DNA from: Rostratula benghalensis
Lineage: Eukaryota > Chordata > Aves > Charadriiformes > Rostratulidae
Assembly (NCBI GenBank): GCA_013399305.1
Contig: VXAI01000068.1
Location: 3,894,500-3,958,499 of the forward strand
Direction of reading: 5' to 3'
Length of the DNA: 64,000 nt
The notes under the pieces are model-generated. The model was not told where the DNA came from and did not search any database. It saw only the letters and a list, made by a program, of their open reading frames with translations. This document shows positions 48,896-59,472 of this stretch, piece after piece. How positions within the stretch are numbered: the first letter of the stretch is position 1; each line of letters opens with the position of its first letter. Position numbers and translations under genes: made by a program.

Positions 48896-49706
48896 TGTAC
48901 TGGGATTTTGTGGCAAGATTTTGGTAGCAACGGTGGCTTCTGTGAAAAGCTTCTAGAAGCTTCCCTCATGTCCGATAGAACCAACGCCAGCAAGCTCCAA
49001 GACAGACCCACTGCTGGCCAAGGCCAAGCCCATCATTAATGGTGATAGATGTGATAACATATTTAAGAAGGGGAAAAAACTGTGCAACTGCAGCTGGAGA
49101 GAGGAGTGAGAATATGCAACAACAACTCTGCAAACACCAAGGTCAGTGACGAAGGAAGTGGAGGACGCACTCCAGGCACAGGAGCAGAGATTCCCTTGCA
49201 GCTCATGGTGTAAACTATGGTGAGGCAGGCTGACCCCCTGAAGCCCATGGAGGTTAACGGTGGAGCAAATATGTACCTACAGCCTGTGGAGAAACCCACA
49301 CTGGAGCAGATGGATGCATGAAGAAGGCTGTGACCCTGTGGGAAACCTGCATTTGAGCAGGCTTCTAATGGGACCTATGAACCCATGAAAAGAGAGGAGC
49401 CCACACTGGAGCAGGCTTGCTGGCAGGACTTATGATCCTGCAGAGGACACACACTGGAGCAGTCTGTTCCTGAAGGACTGCAGACTGCACCCTGTGGAAG
49501 GACTCAGGTTACAGAAGTTAATGGAGAACTGCCTCCCCTGGGAGGGCCCCCATACTGAAGCAGAAGAGCGGGAGAAGAGTGTGAGGAGTCCTCCCCGTGA
49601 GGCGGAAGGAGCGTCAGAGACAACTTGTGATGTACTAACTGCAACCCCCTTCCCCTGTCACCCTGCACTGCTGGGAGAACAAGATAGAGAAAATCAGAAG
49701 TGAAAT
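48896..49706 (+). mobile_element. Truncated avian ERV LTR with internal repeats
   Basis: The layout resembles a widespread avian LTR (recalled, subfamily not assigned): TGTACTGGGATTTTGTGGCA at the start, GCTTCTAGAAGCTTCC, a TATA-like ATATTTAAGAAGGGG near 49060, then a region built on repeated GGAGCAG cores (near 49298, 49414, 49459 and variants). It ends about 49706 against CR1 fragments, and I see no polyadenylation segment or CA end, so the 3' part is missing. No internal viral genes are present. Open frames over it are short and look accidental. Confidence 0.7.
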
Positions 49707-49745
49707 TCATAGAGTCACGGAATGGTGAAGGCCAGAAGGGACAAC
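49707..49745 (-). repeat. CR1 3' tip, minus strand
   Basis: TCATAGAGTCACGGAATGGT followed by GGCCAGAAGGGACAA, the reverse complement of a CR1 end. It directly abuts the truncated LTR. Confidence 0.7.
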
Positions 49746-49760
49746 CCAGCACATGAGGTT

Positions 49761-49908
49761 GATTGGACACAGGAACAATTTTCCAAAGAACTGGTGGAGT
49801 CTCCATCCCTGGACTGGAGAAGGCCCTGAGCTAGCTGCTCTCCTGCTCCTGCTTTGGGCAGGACAACTTCCACTTGTCACTTCCAGCCAAAGTTATTCTG
49901 TGTTTCTG
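49761..49908 (+). repeat. CR1 3' region, plus strand
   Basis: GGAGTCTCCATCCCTGGACT, GAGAAGGCCCTGAGCTAGCT, CTGCTTTGGGCAGGACAAC and AAGTTATTCTGTGTTTCTG follow the order of a CR1 tail (usual forms: GGAGTCTCCATCCTTGGA, CTGCTTTGAGCAGGAGGTTG, AATTATTCTGTGATTCTG). It is diverged. Confidence 0.75.
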
Positions 49909-52871
49909 ACAGATCTAAGAGGTGTAAGGTGAACCAGCTAGGAAATCTTTTTTCTGTCTTTTACATCCCCTTAGACAAGTCTGTGAATTTCTAGAGCCAA
50001 CAGATGACAAGACCAAGGCAAGATAAATTCTGTGGCAGTTCCACTGTGATTTAATGAGCTACTTCCAGCCAACTGATGATAAGACAGCATTTCTTATTTC
50101 TAGTTTCACTGTGAGGAGAAATGAAGAAAAATATTAACATATTTGTCACTTGGAGACTACTGTTTTAGCAACCAAAGGGCAGCAAAGGCAGTTTTTTACA
50201 GTCATCTTGCAAAGCTGTTCTCCAAGGGTAGGCAAAAAGCTGCTGTCTGAAAATGATTTAAGTGCTGTGCCACCTGGAGCTGGGTATAAAGTTGTTTTAG
50301 TGGCTGAAATAGGTGCACATGTGTGCTGGCCACACACATCTTCTGTAGAGGAAGGAAAAGGCACCACACAGTCAGTCAATACAGGAGCAACAACAAAGCA
50401 CGTGGCCAATGTACCTTTGGGGATACAGGAAGAATCAGTGTAGGCCTTGGGTATGTTAGGGTGAAAGGATCATAGGTATTTGCCTACCAGCTCAGATTTT
50501 AGAAGTGGGTTTTATCTTTTATGGTGTCCTACTGTCAAATCTAAAACCTCAGTCACTCTCCAGTATGTTAAGGAGCACACTGTGGCTTTTAATACTTGCA
50601 AGGATGATTAGTTGAGGGTTGATAACACTGATAGGCACTGTAGGAAAAGTATAAATATTAAAATTTGCTGAGATAGTATAACTTAGCCTTCTGATAAGAG
50701 CACGATCTGAAAGCTTTTGCATGCCAGAACCAGTTTATTGCATTTTGTATCATGTGATGGCTTGAAAGAACTCTTTCTCTCTCACAATACTCACTTTTCT
50801 TTGGGACAAATGGCTGAGATATTGCAAAGAAGGGGGCAGGAAGCTTTGACCCACATCCTGGGAAGAGGCTAGAGTGATGGTGTTAATCTCTCCCAGGCTC
50901 TACCGGTGGTCTTGCTACATGACTCCTTTGGCATTGTTGGTGAATTGGGTCACTTCTGCCACCTGGAGCTTAGATTTTCTAATGTGAATCAGGATGGGTA
51001 ATATCCTATGCCCATCTGTAATGCATGCTGATATCTGGAAGACAAACAAAAAAGTCATAGTCAAATAAAGAAAATGTATGTGATCAATACAAGGTCATCA
51101 GCTGCTCTGCAGGCAAAACAAACAATCTGTTCTTAGAAAATTAGTTCAAACTTCACAGGTTTTGGATTGAGGCTTCTTCAGCAAGTGCTGGTTTTGACTG
51201 ACAGGTGTAATTTAAAAGAAGAAAGGATGCTATAAAAATTTCTAAAGCTAACATAACTCCATCTCTGAGTATTCAGGTGTTTCTGCCTCACAAACTGCAT
51301 ATAAAGATGTATGTCCTTAGGAGACAGTAAGTAAAGTAGTAGTGAAGCTTTTATCTCTCCAAATCATCTCTTGAAGGGTTATTCACATAATATCTTATAA
51401 ATGTAAAATGGAGCACCACTTAAAATAGTGCTGTGAAATATATGCATCCTGTATGTTAGATCTGGGACATTGAATTTACCACTTTTTTGATTGCCAATTT
51501 AATCAATCAAATGTAATCATTTTAATTATCAGGAATGCCTGAAATGTTTTAGTGTTTTTGTTGATTGATGTCATGAATGATATTTTTCAAAGGTTGGCTC
51601 GTTAACATTACAGATGTTCTTCTTTAGAGCTGGGCTCCATAACATCATCTAACATCTTAGGTTGAAATACTTGTTTTGTGATTTGTCATGATGAGGTGAA
51701 TCTCCCCCAGACAGCTTTATCACCTCAGAGTTTCTGAAGTAAGCAATAGATGCTCACGTTCTGAAAAACAGAGCTTGCCAGGGAAAATATATTATGATTT
51801 TCCATATGAACAACCAAGTTCATTTGCTCTCACAGGGCACCTGCTTATAATTGATTCTCTAGAAAATCCTCCCAACACTTTTGGACTATTATACAACTTA
51901 TTTGAAAGGGTCAGTCCAAGGATTGGGATCATATGAACATAAGCTTGCCTTTCATAAGCAGAACTGACAGCTGTTGGGCAGTATTAGGCTAGTTTCTTAT
52001 GAACCCCTAAAAGCCCACTGTGGCTAACCCTCTACTCACCACCAGATGGTCTGTGTATGGTATAGTCCCCCCTGATAAGATATTAAGGAAGACCAATAGA
52101 TTTCACCAATTGAAATTTAATGAGGAGTGGAAAGAAGTAGAAAGATGCTTGCCTGATATTTTCCATTTTCAAAATGACCTTGCATTTTTAATGGCTGTAG
52201 ATTTACACCAGTTATGAATCCCAAGTGTCTAATGCATGCATAGACTGGGATTAGAATGCATTAAGGAGTAACTAGGAAGATATGGTCTTGCAGACATAAA
52301 GGTAATTGTTTAAGAAAAAACAGAAATGTTGTTCTCGTTGCCAAGGTTAAGGAAAATAAATCAGAAATGGTTGCTTTCCATAATTACTTGTTACAGGATA
52401 AGAAAGTGAAGATAGTTTTAATGATAAAATAGGAAAAGACCTGGGACCGCTGTCAGCACTTGTCAAATTCAGTGACCGATGGCTCATGCTGTAATGACTC
52501 ACAAGTGGAGTGGCTTAGCTGCATTTTACAGCCATCTCCTGTTGGAGGTCTTATGTCCTTTAGAGAATTTATGGGCAATATCGAATTATTAATTTGGAAA
52601 CAGGATGTTTCTGTTGCAGTGAAACAATACTTTTCAAGTTCCACTGGACAAAATAAGTAGTCAAGCAGTAGATGAGGGAGAGAAACCATCCGTTGGTACA
52701 TGTGACTAGAACTCTTTGAGGAGTTTCCTGCAGCCAAATAGGAGCTGTAACTCCAGCATTCCTGTCTTGGATTTTACTTACAAAGCTGTGAGAGCTGCAA
52801 AACATTTCTTACATCTTCACAACATATGAATGGTGCCTCACAGACTAGTAAAGGAAATGAGCTAAGGCTTT
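49909..52871. other. Intergenic, gene-free
   Basis: No supportable gene or repeat family. Open frames are at most 97 codons and appear in pairs on opposite strands, as expected by chance. Confidence 0.65.
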
Positions 52872-53400
52872 GGAAGATCATCTGTTCAAAGCATTTGACA
52901 CTGTCCCACATGACACCCTTGTCCTAAATTGATGACACGTGGATTTGACGTATGGACCACTCAGTGGATAAGGAATTAGCTGAATGGTCACGTTCAAAGA
53001 ATTGAGGTCAATGGCTCAATATCCAAGTAGTGATCAGGGATGAGTGGCATTCCTAAGGGGTTCATACTGGGACCAATGCTGTTTAATGTCTTTGTCTGTG
53101 ACAGGGGCAGTGGGATTGAGTTTACTCTCAGCGAGTTTGCTGATGACTCCAAGCTGTGTGGAGTGGTCAACACGCTGGAGGGATGAGATGACAATCAGAG
53201 GGACCTGGACAGGCTTGAGAAGTGGGCCTGTGCAAACCTCATGAGGTTTAGCAAGGCCAGTTGCAAGTCCTGCACATGGATTGGGGCAATCCCAAGCACA
53301 GATACAGAGTAGGTGGAGAATAGCTTGAGAGCAGTCCTGAGAAGGATTTGGGGGTGTTAGTGGATAAAAAGCTCAACATGAGCCAGACGAAATCATACTA
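52872..53400 (+). repeat. CR1 ORF2 reverse-transcriptase remnant
   Basis: Translating across frames gives FDTVPHDTLV near 52890, then a segment where GVPQGSVLGP is expected, GPMLFNVFV near 53070-53095, and GIEFTLSEFADDSKLCGVVN followed by QRDLDRLEKWACANLMRFSK at about 53112-53255. FADD is the reverse-transcriptase catalytic box. Further on, LGVLVDKKLNMS-like coding ends about 53395. Stops and frameshifts break it, so it is inactive. Confidence 0.88.
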
Positions 53401-56400
53401 AATGCTGAGTAACAGAGTGAGTGGAAGCTAGAAAACACTCGGGCTTTGATGCCAACTGAAACAGACAGGAGTTAACACACAGCAGTTCACAAAGAGCTCA
53501 ATTTGAATGTGCTGTTACCCAACAAAATGAGATGGAAGGATGCTCATTAGAACTGATGGCCTTAACAGGAAACCCAGTCAAACCAAATGAAGACACAGGT
53601 GGTAACTGAAAGGAAAATGGCTAAAACCAGCTTTAGGAACATTAGAAAGCATGACTCAAGATTTTTTTTCAAATTCAGAGGAAAGATTCTTTAGAAGTCC
53701 CAAAAGATTTGTTTGGAACAAGCAAGTTTAAAGAAAAATATATCATGTTGCTATGAAAAAGTATGAGCAGATCATAAGAAAGCTAGTGGGACAGATGGTA
53801 TGGTAATGCCATAGGATCTGATCATATATTAACCAGGAAATGCTTTAGATCCCATCTTATGGGCTTTATCAATTTTTTTAAAGGAAAATATTTTAGACAA
53901 TGTTATAATTTGTAATGAAATTATATATTCTGTATATATGTGGAAGTAAAATTGTATTCTTCATTGGGTAAATTTTGAAGAGTGGGATCTCAATTGATAG
54001 GCCTGATCCTATCCATACCTGCTGAGGGCTGGGTCTTCTGTCTCTAAACCAGTAATTATTTCATTCCTTGGCAGGTTTACCATTCCAAAACACTACAGTG
54101 TTGAAAAGTTTTGTTGTACAAAGTCTTGGAGCAGTGACAAAATATTCCTTGAAGTGCCATAAAACCAGGGTGTTGTTACACAAAGCATGATGCTTTCTCA
54201 GACTTCAAATTGAGCTGCTGGTTGGGCTGGGGGTGCTGTGAGGAGCAGTCAAGATGGCATGAAAGATGATTGCAATAGAATTCTTCTCCTAAAAGGAAAT
54301 CTGCTTGCCTCAAAACCGTAACAATCTGGATTTTTTTTTTTCCTGTGATATCTTTGGCTTATCTGTGCTATGGTAGAGAAGACATTTCATTGGCAAGTCT
54401 CTCAGCCCTGTACAGTCTGGGAAACCAGGAGGTTACGTCAAAAGTGATCTCCTGATTGTGCGTGCTGGTTTCTGATGCATGGGGTACTTGGTCTGAGGAG
54501 GAAGGTGGTGGGGACAAGGTGTGGGGCCAGGTCCCACAGCATCCCAGGCAGGTCAGTGTATTGCCACCACCTGCAAAACACATTTTCATGAGCTGAAGAC
54601 ACAAGAGCTGTACTTCTACAGGCTGTGACTTTTTAGTTGCAATATATTCAATGTTTACTCAAGCTCATTCATCTTCCCATCATATGAGACACTTTTTCCC
54701 ACTCTCCAGGAAACGTTGTTGTATTTTATTATGTTGTGTTCAGAGGGTGTCTGTGATGTTTAAAGCACCGCAGAGGCTCCTGTGGGACATTGCTGTAGTT
54801 TCTGTGGGGCTGATAGTGAGAACAGACACGTCCCCTGAGGAAAGACAACACATGATTATTGGTTTGAAATAGCTTGTATATTGCTGGTTTCAGTGAAAAA
54901 AACCCCTATATTTATTGCTATGAGCTGCAGAGATGTAGCCAGTATGATAATAAAGCTGTCAAATATGCAATTTATTTCCTTAAAATATGAAGGACAAAGT
55001 TCAAATTCAAATTCATTATGCAAAAATCAGAGATGCTTTTATCTAAAAAATAAGCTGTATAGAGTAAAAATGAGAAGAAAAACTTGCTACCTGTTAAAAG
55101 TGAGGCTCTGGGACAGGCAATATGAGCAAGGAGAATTTGAACTAGTTTAAAAACAGACTTTGATCAGTGTAGAAAGGGGATTAGAGGGTGTGCATTTATG
55201 TGATAACTGCAGACCAGTTTTGGGGACCAAGGATGATTGATCCAGTTCCTGGGCTAAACCTTACCTGGGCAGGGAAGAGATTCTGACAGATTTGTCAGAA
55301 TTTGAAGATAGAATTAGAGACCAATGTGGGAAAGTCCATTTTGTGATAGCAGCACTTCATCAAACTTTGGAAGCAGAGCCCTGTGAACTACACAGTATAA
55401 ACAGCTGTACTTTGTCTCACAGGTGAAATAATTGAGCGGATTTTCTTAATCTTTACTAAATATGTTGGAAAACTTTGATCCATTGTGCTGCTGTTTGCAC
55501 GTTGGTTAAAGTTAACAGGAAAGCCAGACGGCAGTGCTGCTCTGGCTGCTCTCTGTCCTGCTGGGTTGGGAAATTGTTCAGCAGCTGGGAGCTTCGTACC
55601 AAACAGCCTATAAATTTTGGCTTGCAAGTGCTATTCACCTTGCAGAAATCTTTCCACACGCTCGTTACCCATCCATGTGGCCTGTCCTGCTACTGACCGA
55701 GTTATCAGACTGTTTTCAGGTTAACAGTTGGTCAGTAGGCAGGAGATGTTCTTGCTCAGACACCTTCATGCTGCAGAAAGCCTGACCCCTTCAGGCTGTC
55801 TGCTACTCCAAGGTATGTATTTTTTCATCCAGGGACCAGGTTTAAACTCTTACCCAAACAAATCTGGAGGGTTTTTTTCTTCAGACCTCTATATTACATA
55901 GCCAACATGATACATATATGTGTATAGTACCTAGTTATTCAAAAAATGGCAAATGTGTAACTGACCCCTCAGCATGGAGTGCCTGATGTGGCTGAGTGTA
56001 AAATTCAATCTAACTTCATGTAGATTTAACTGATATTTTATATATTGTTTCATATATCTTCCTACTGGTTATCAACTTTTATCAATTTTTTTTTTCTGGA
56101 TGATTCCCTTTTCCATATGGCTCCAGTCATTAACAGCACGATGTGTTTAGCCCATGCTAAACAGCCATTATGCTGTGTTTGTATGCTTCCCATGCTTCCT
56201 CCTCCATACACCACCACTTCTGTGTCTAGCAGTCTTCATTAACATTAAGGTGGATTACAATATCGTGTTCTTTAGTGTTTTGACTGCATTTCTGTGTCTA
56301 AATTTCCTCATTGCTGCAGTCACATAGCAATAATAGTTAGGTCTGGCATTTTTCATAACCATACTTAAGCATAAAGTGAATGTCAAGCAGCCTTAGATAG

Positions 56401-56465
56401 GTGAAAAACTTAATTTTAATTTTTTGCGTGTACTGAAAAAATATGTATGAAATGACAGTTTTCAG
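53401..56465. other. Intergenic, gene-free
   Basis: No supportable gene or repeat family seen. Confidence 0.65.
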
Positions 56466-56525
56466 CAACAGGATACTGAACTATATGGCCATCTGATCTG
56501 GCCCAGGAGGACCATTCTTATGTAT
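56466..56525 (+). repeat. Old CR1 3' tail of turtle/crocodilian type
   Basis: CAACAGGATACTGAACTATA, ATCTGATCTGGCCCAGGAGG and ACCATTCTTATG correspond to the recalled reptilian CR1 end (GGATACTGGGCTAGATGG, TCTGACCCAGTATGGCC, ATTCTTATGTTC). It is a diverged single tail. Confidence 0.65.
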
Positions 56526-56708
56526 CGTTGACATGAAAAGGGGTGCTGATGCCCAATCCTGAACTTGCATTCATGAAAATCCCATTTTAGCTATGAAGCC
56601 TGATCAAGATGGCATGAACAGTTTGAACCATCCATGCACATAATCTTACATCACTGGGATGGAACAGAGCCAACTCTCTGTTCAATGAGAGAGGTTCTTG
56701 CTTATATT

Positions 56709-57210
56709 TGTTACTGTGGGAACCAGGGTCAGCTGACTTGGTTGTTTACCCCATAGAGGGATTGCATCTGTGGGGTAGGGTCACATGACCCAAACTGACC
56801 AATAGGGTGTTCCATCCCATCTGCTATGCTCAGTATAAGAGCTGAGGGACCAAAGGGGTTTTTTAGTTTGGTGGCTAAGGAGGATTCTGTCAGTTAATCT
56901 GCCTTTGATCACATTCTCTGTGTTCTGGAAGCTGGATCTGAAATCCAGTTTTCATCTGTCCCTGCATCCGGTCTGGAGCTTTCCAAATGTGGCAGTGACG
57001 TCTCCTTGGGAGTTTAATACATTTATGTGTCTACATATATGTATGTATATTATCTATTTCATTACTTACTTTTTGTTTTATTGTTAATATTTCATTAATT
57101 TAGTTTTCTCTAAGCTCATAACTGCCTTTATTTCTCTTCTCTTTGGAGCAAGAGGTGGGGAGAGAGCATCTGTCATCCTATCATTGCCCAGCCCAGCCCA
57201 AACTCCAACA
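56709..57210 (+). mobile_element. Candidate solo LTR, ERVL-like
   Basis: A 502-bp unit bounded by TGTTACTGTGGG and AACTCCAACA (TG...CA). Inside are GACCAATAGGGTGTTCCATC, a TATA-like CAGTATAAGAGCTGAGG at about 56831, and a downstream T-rich part. This order resembles recalled avian ERVL LTRs (GACCAAAGGGGTATTCCATA, then CAGTATAAA). No internal region or second LTR lies in the window, and I see no clear target-site duplication, so the ends are approximate. Confidence 0.6.
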
Positions 57211-57832
57211 GTCATTCAAGAAAGACTCTAAAGCCTGTGTTTGTAGCTGGTGGATATATTGGATCGCACCTTTTTAGTGTACTTTTTAGATTTATTTTTT
57301 TTTCAGCTTCAGTTTACACTGTCATAACTGAGAAAATATTAATTCAGATTATATTCCTGGTGCTTGATATTGTACTCCTTTTTTCTTATGGTGTTTTCCC
57401 TAAAGACTTGACGTTTATGTGAGGCATTGGAACAAGAAAAACAATTAAAAAATCCTCAGGCAGATACAGCTAAAAGAGTAGGAAGTGCTGAAATTTTACA
57501 TTGCCAAATATCAGTTATTATTGCTGATGTGTAATTTTATTAGGTAGGACTAATTTTCTGCCAATTTAATATAGTCACAGCAGATAATAATGTAGCTTAG
57601 ACAGAGCTCTCAAGTAGAGCAGGAGTTTGTTTGTCCTTTTGTGGTAGGCCATGTCAAGCTCGAGCCTGTGTATATTGCATAAACATTGTTAACATCAAAT
57701 ATATCTCACAGAGGTAGCTATATGATGAATCATCCAGTTGGAGAGGTCCAAAGCTACCATTTACCTTTATTTACCTGCATTTTTTACAGATATTTGGCTT
57801 CTGCAGGGAAGAGTTTATTATATGTAACCTTT

Positions 57833-57873
57833 CTTTTTTTTTTTTTTTCTCCTTTTTTTCTTTTTTTTTTTTT
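57833..57873. repeat. Poly(T)/pyrimidine tract
   Basis: Long T runs interrupted only by CTCC and C. Confidence 0.85.
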
Positions 57874-59449
57874 AATGTGTTAACAGGAAAGAGACTTGGC
57901 AAAGATTGACAAGGCCATAACTGTCATGGGAAAATAGACTTTTCCAAGATAGAAATTCTGTTCTACTGCAAGAGTTAGAGAAATTGCCTAACAAGAAAAC
58001 CCCAACAAAACCAAACAAAAATTATTATAAAACATGAGGAATGATGAGTTAGAATCTTTCTAATTTGTGCTATTTCTTCAGATGCTGAGACTTTTGGAGA
58101 GTAATTGAATTAGGTGAGTACAGGAAGCCATATGTACATGTCTAAAGTTATATCCATATTACCTGGACAGTTTGATATAGGCATTGAGGAAACTTGCCGG
58201 TTTGACAAGGCATGTGATAAATTGTCTAATAACACAGAGCACCAAATTAAGAGAGAAAGATATTTTGTCTGTGAAACTCCTCAGTTGTAATCCCAAATAA
58301 GTCATTCTGGCTTTGTGAACCACAACAGGAGGTGGTAGGCATTCAGTAGGAGAAAGATGCAGTTACAGTTGCTTCCCCTGAGAATCAGAAGGAGCCTCGT
58401 GGTCCCCAGGGCACTCCTTGTGAAGGGAGGTGCAATTCATTATGAATAAAAGTACTGCCACAGTACTACATCAGCCTGACTTCCAGAATTCAAACTGATG
58501 TCCCAGGATAAAACTGTTTGAAAGCTAGATCATAAAATTAACTGTTTCTGAGGCAGAAGCCTTCACTGGACTGATATAATGGAGAAAAGCAACTGAATTG
58601 TTAGTCAAGAGAGCTAATGCTAAACTAAGCTCTTCCCATGGTGCTCCGTGGTGCTTAATTCTAAATTTAAACGGATTGATTCATCTGAATGATCAAAGAC
58701 TTGAGACATTGCTAAGAGTATGGTACTGTAGCCTACATTTAAGAAAGATGCAAGAAGGAAAAACTATCCAGTTTTTCGAGCGTTGTCTATTTTTGTGGTA
58801 AGAGAAGGGACTTCTTGAGAAAGTAACCAGCTGCTATCTCCTTACCATCATACCTATTTTAGACTGTGATCTCAAGGTATTTTTTGTTACTCCCTGCCAC
58901 CTTCTTTCTGGGAATAATTGAAGATATAGGAAGTGGAGAATTTTTCACCTATTCAAGCATGCAAACACAGAGGCAGATTTAAACCAGAAAAAAACTCAAT
59001 CGTATGTCTGAGGACAAAATGTCATCAAAGCAGAACTATTGGCTCCCTTGCTCCTTATAGTATTTGCAAAATTCAAATATCTCATAGTAAAGCCCATAGG
59101 CTAAGTTCTTCTTTTGGTACCACCACCATAAATAAAGAGCACCTCTTTGTAGATCAATTCAGTTATTCTGAGAGCAGAATATACCCTTTTAGGAACAATT
59201 TGAATAAAACTGAAATAATATTTTTTTTCCTTTTTAGCTGATGGCTAAAATGGCACTTCATTCCCTTAAGGTATAACTGAAGTAGAGAAAACCTCTTGTT
59301 CCTAGCCCTCAAAATCTAGAAGATTATCATTAAAATGCAGCACATCATCTTCTAAAACTGTAATTGAAAGAACTTTTGATGCACTAAAAATGATGTTCAG
59401 GTAGATGAAGGAATCTGGAGGGAATTGGCAGCACAATACTTTCAAAATG

Positions 59450-59472
59450 AAAAAAAAAAAAAAAAAAAAAAA
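59450..59472. repeat. Poly(A) tract
   Basis: About 23 A bases followed by GAAAAGAAA; no retroposon body identified. Confidence 0.8.

Noticed and set aside
53044..53244. 66-codon plus frame as a host gene
   Set aside because: It is an out-of-frame reading of the CR1 reverse-transcriptase remnant; the adjacent frame shows the FADD box.
57237..57422. Hydrophobic 61-codon frame after the LTR candidate
   Set aside because: T-rich DNA again, no homology, not part of any recognisable retroviral gene.
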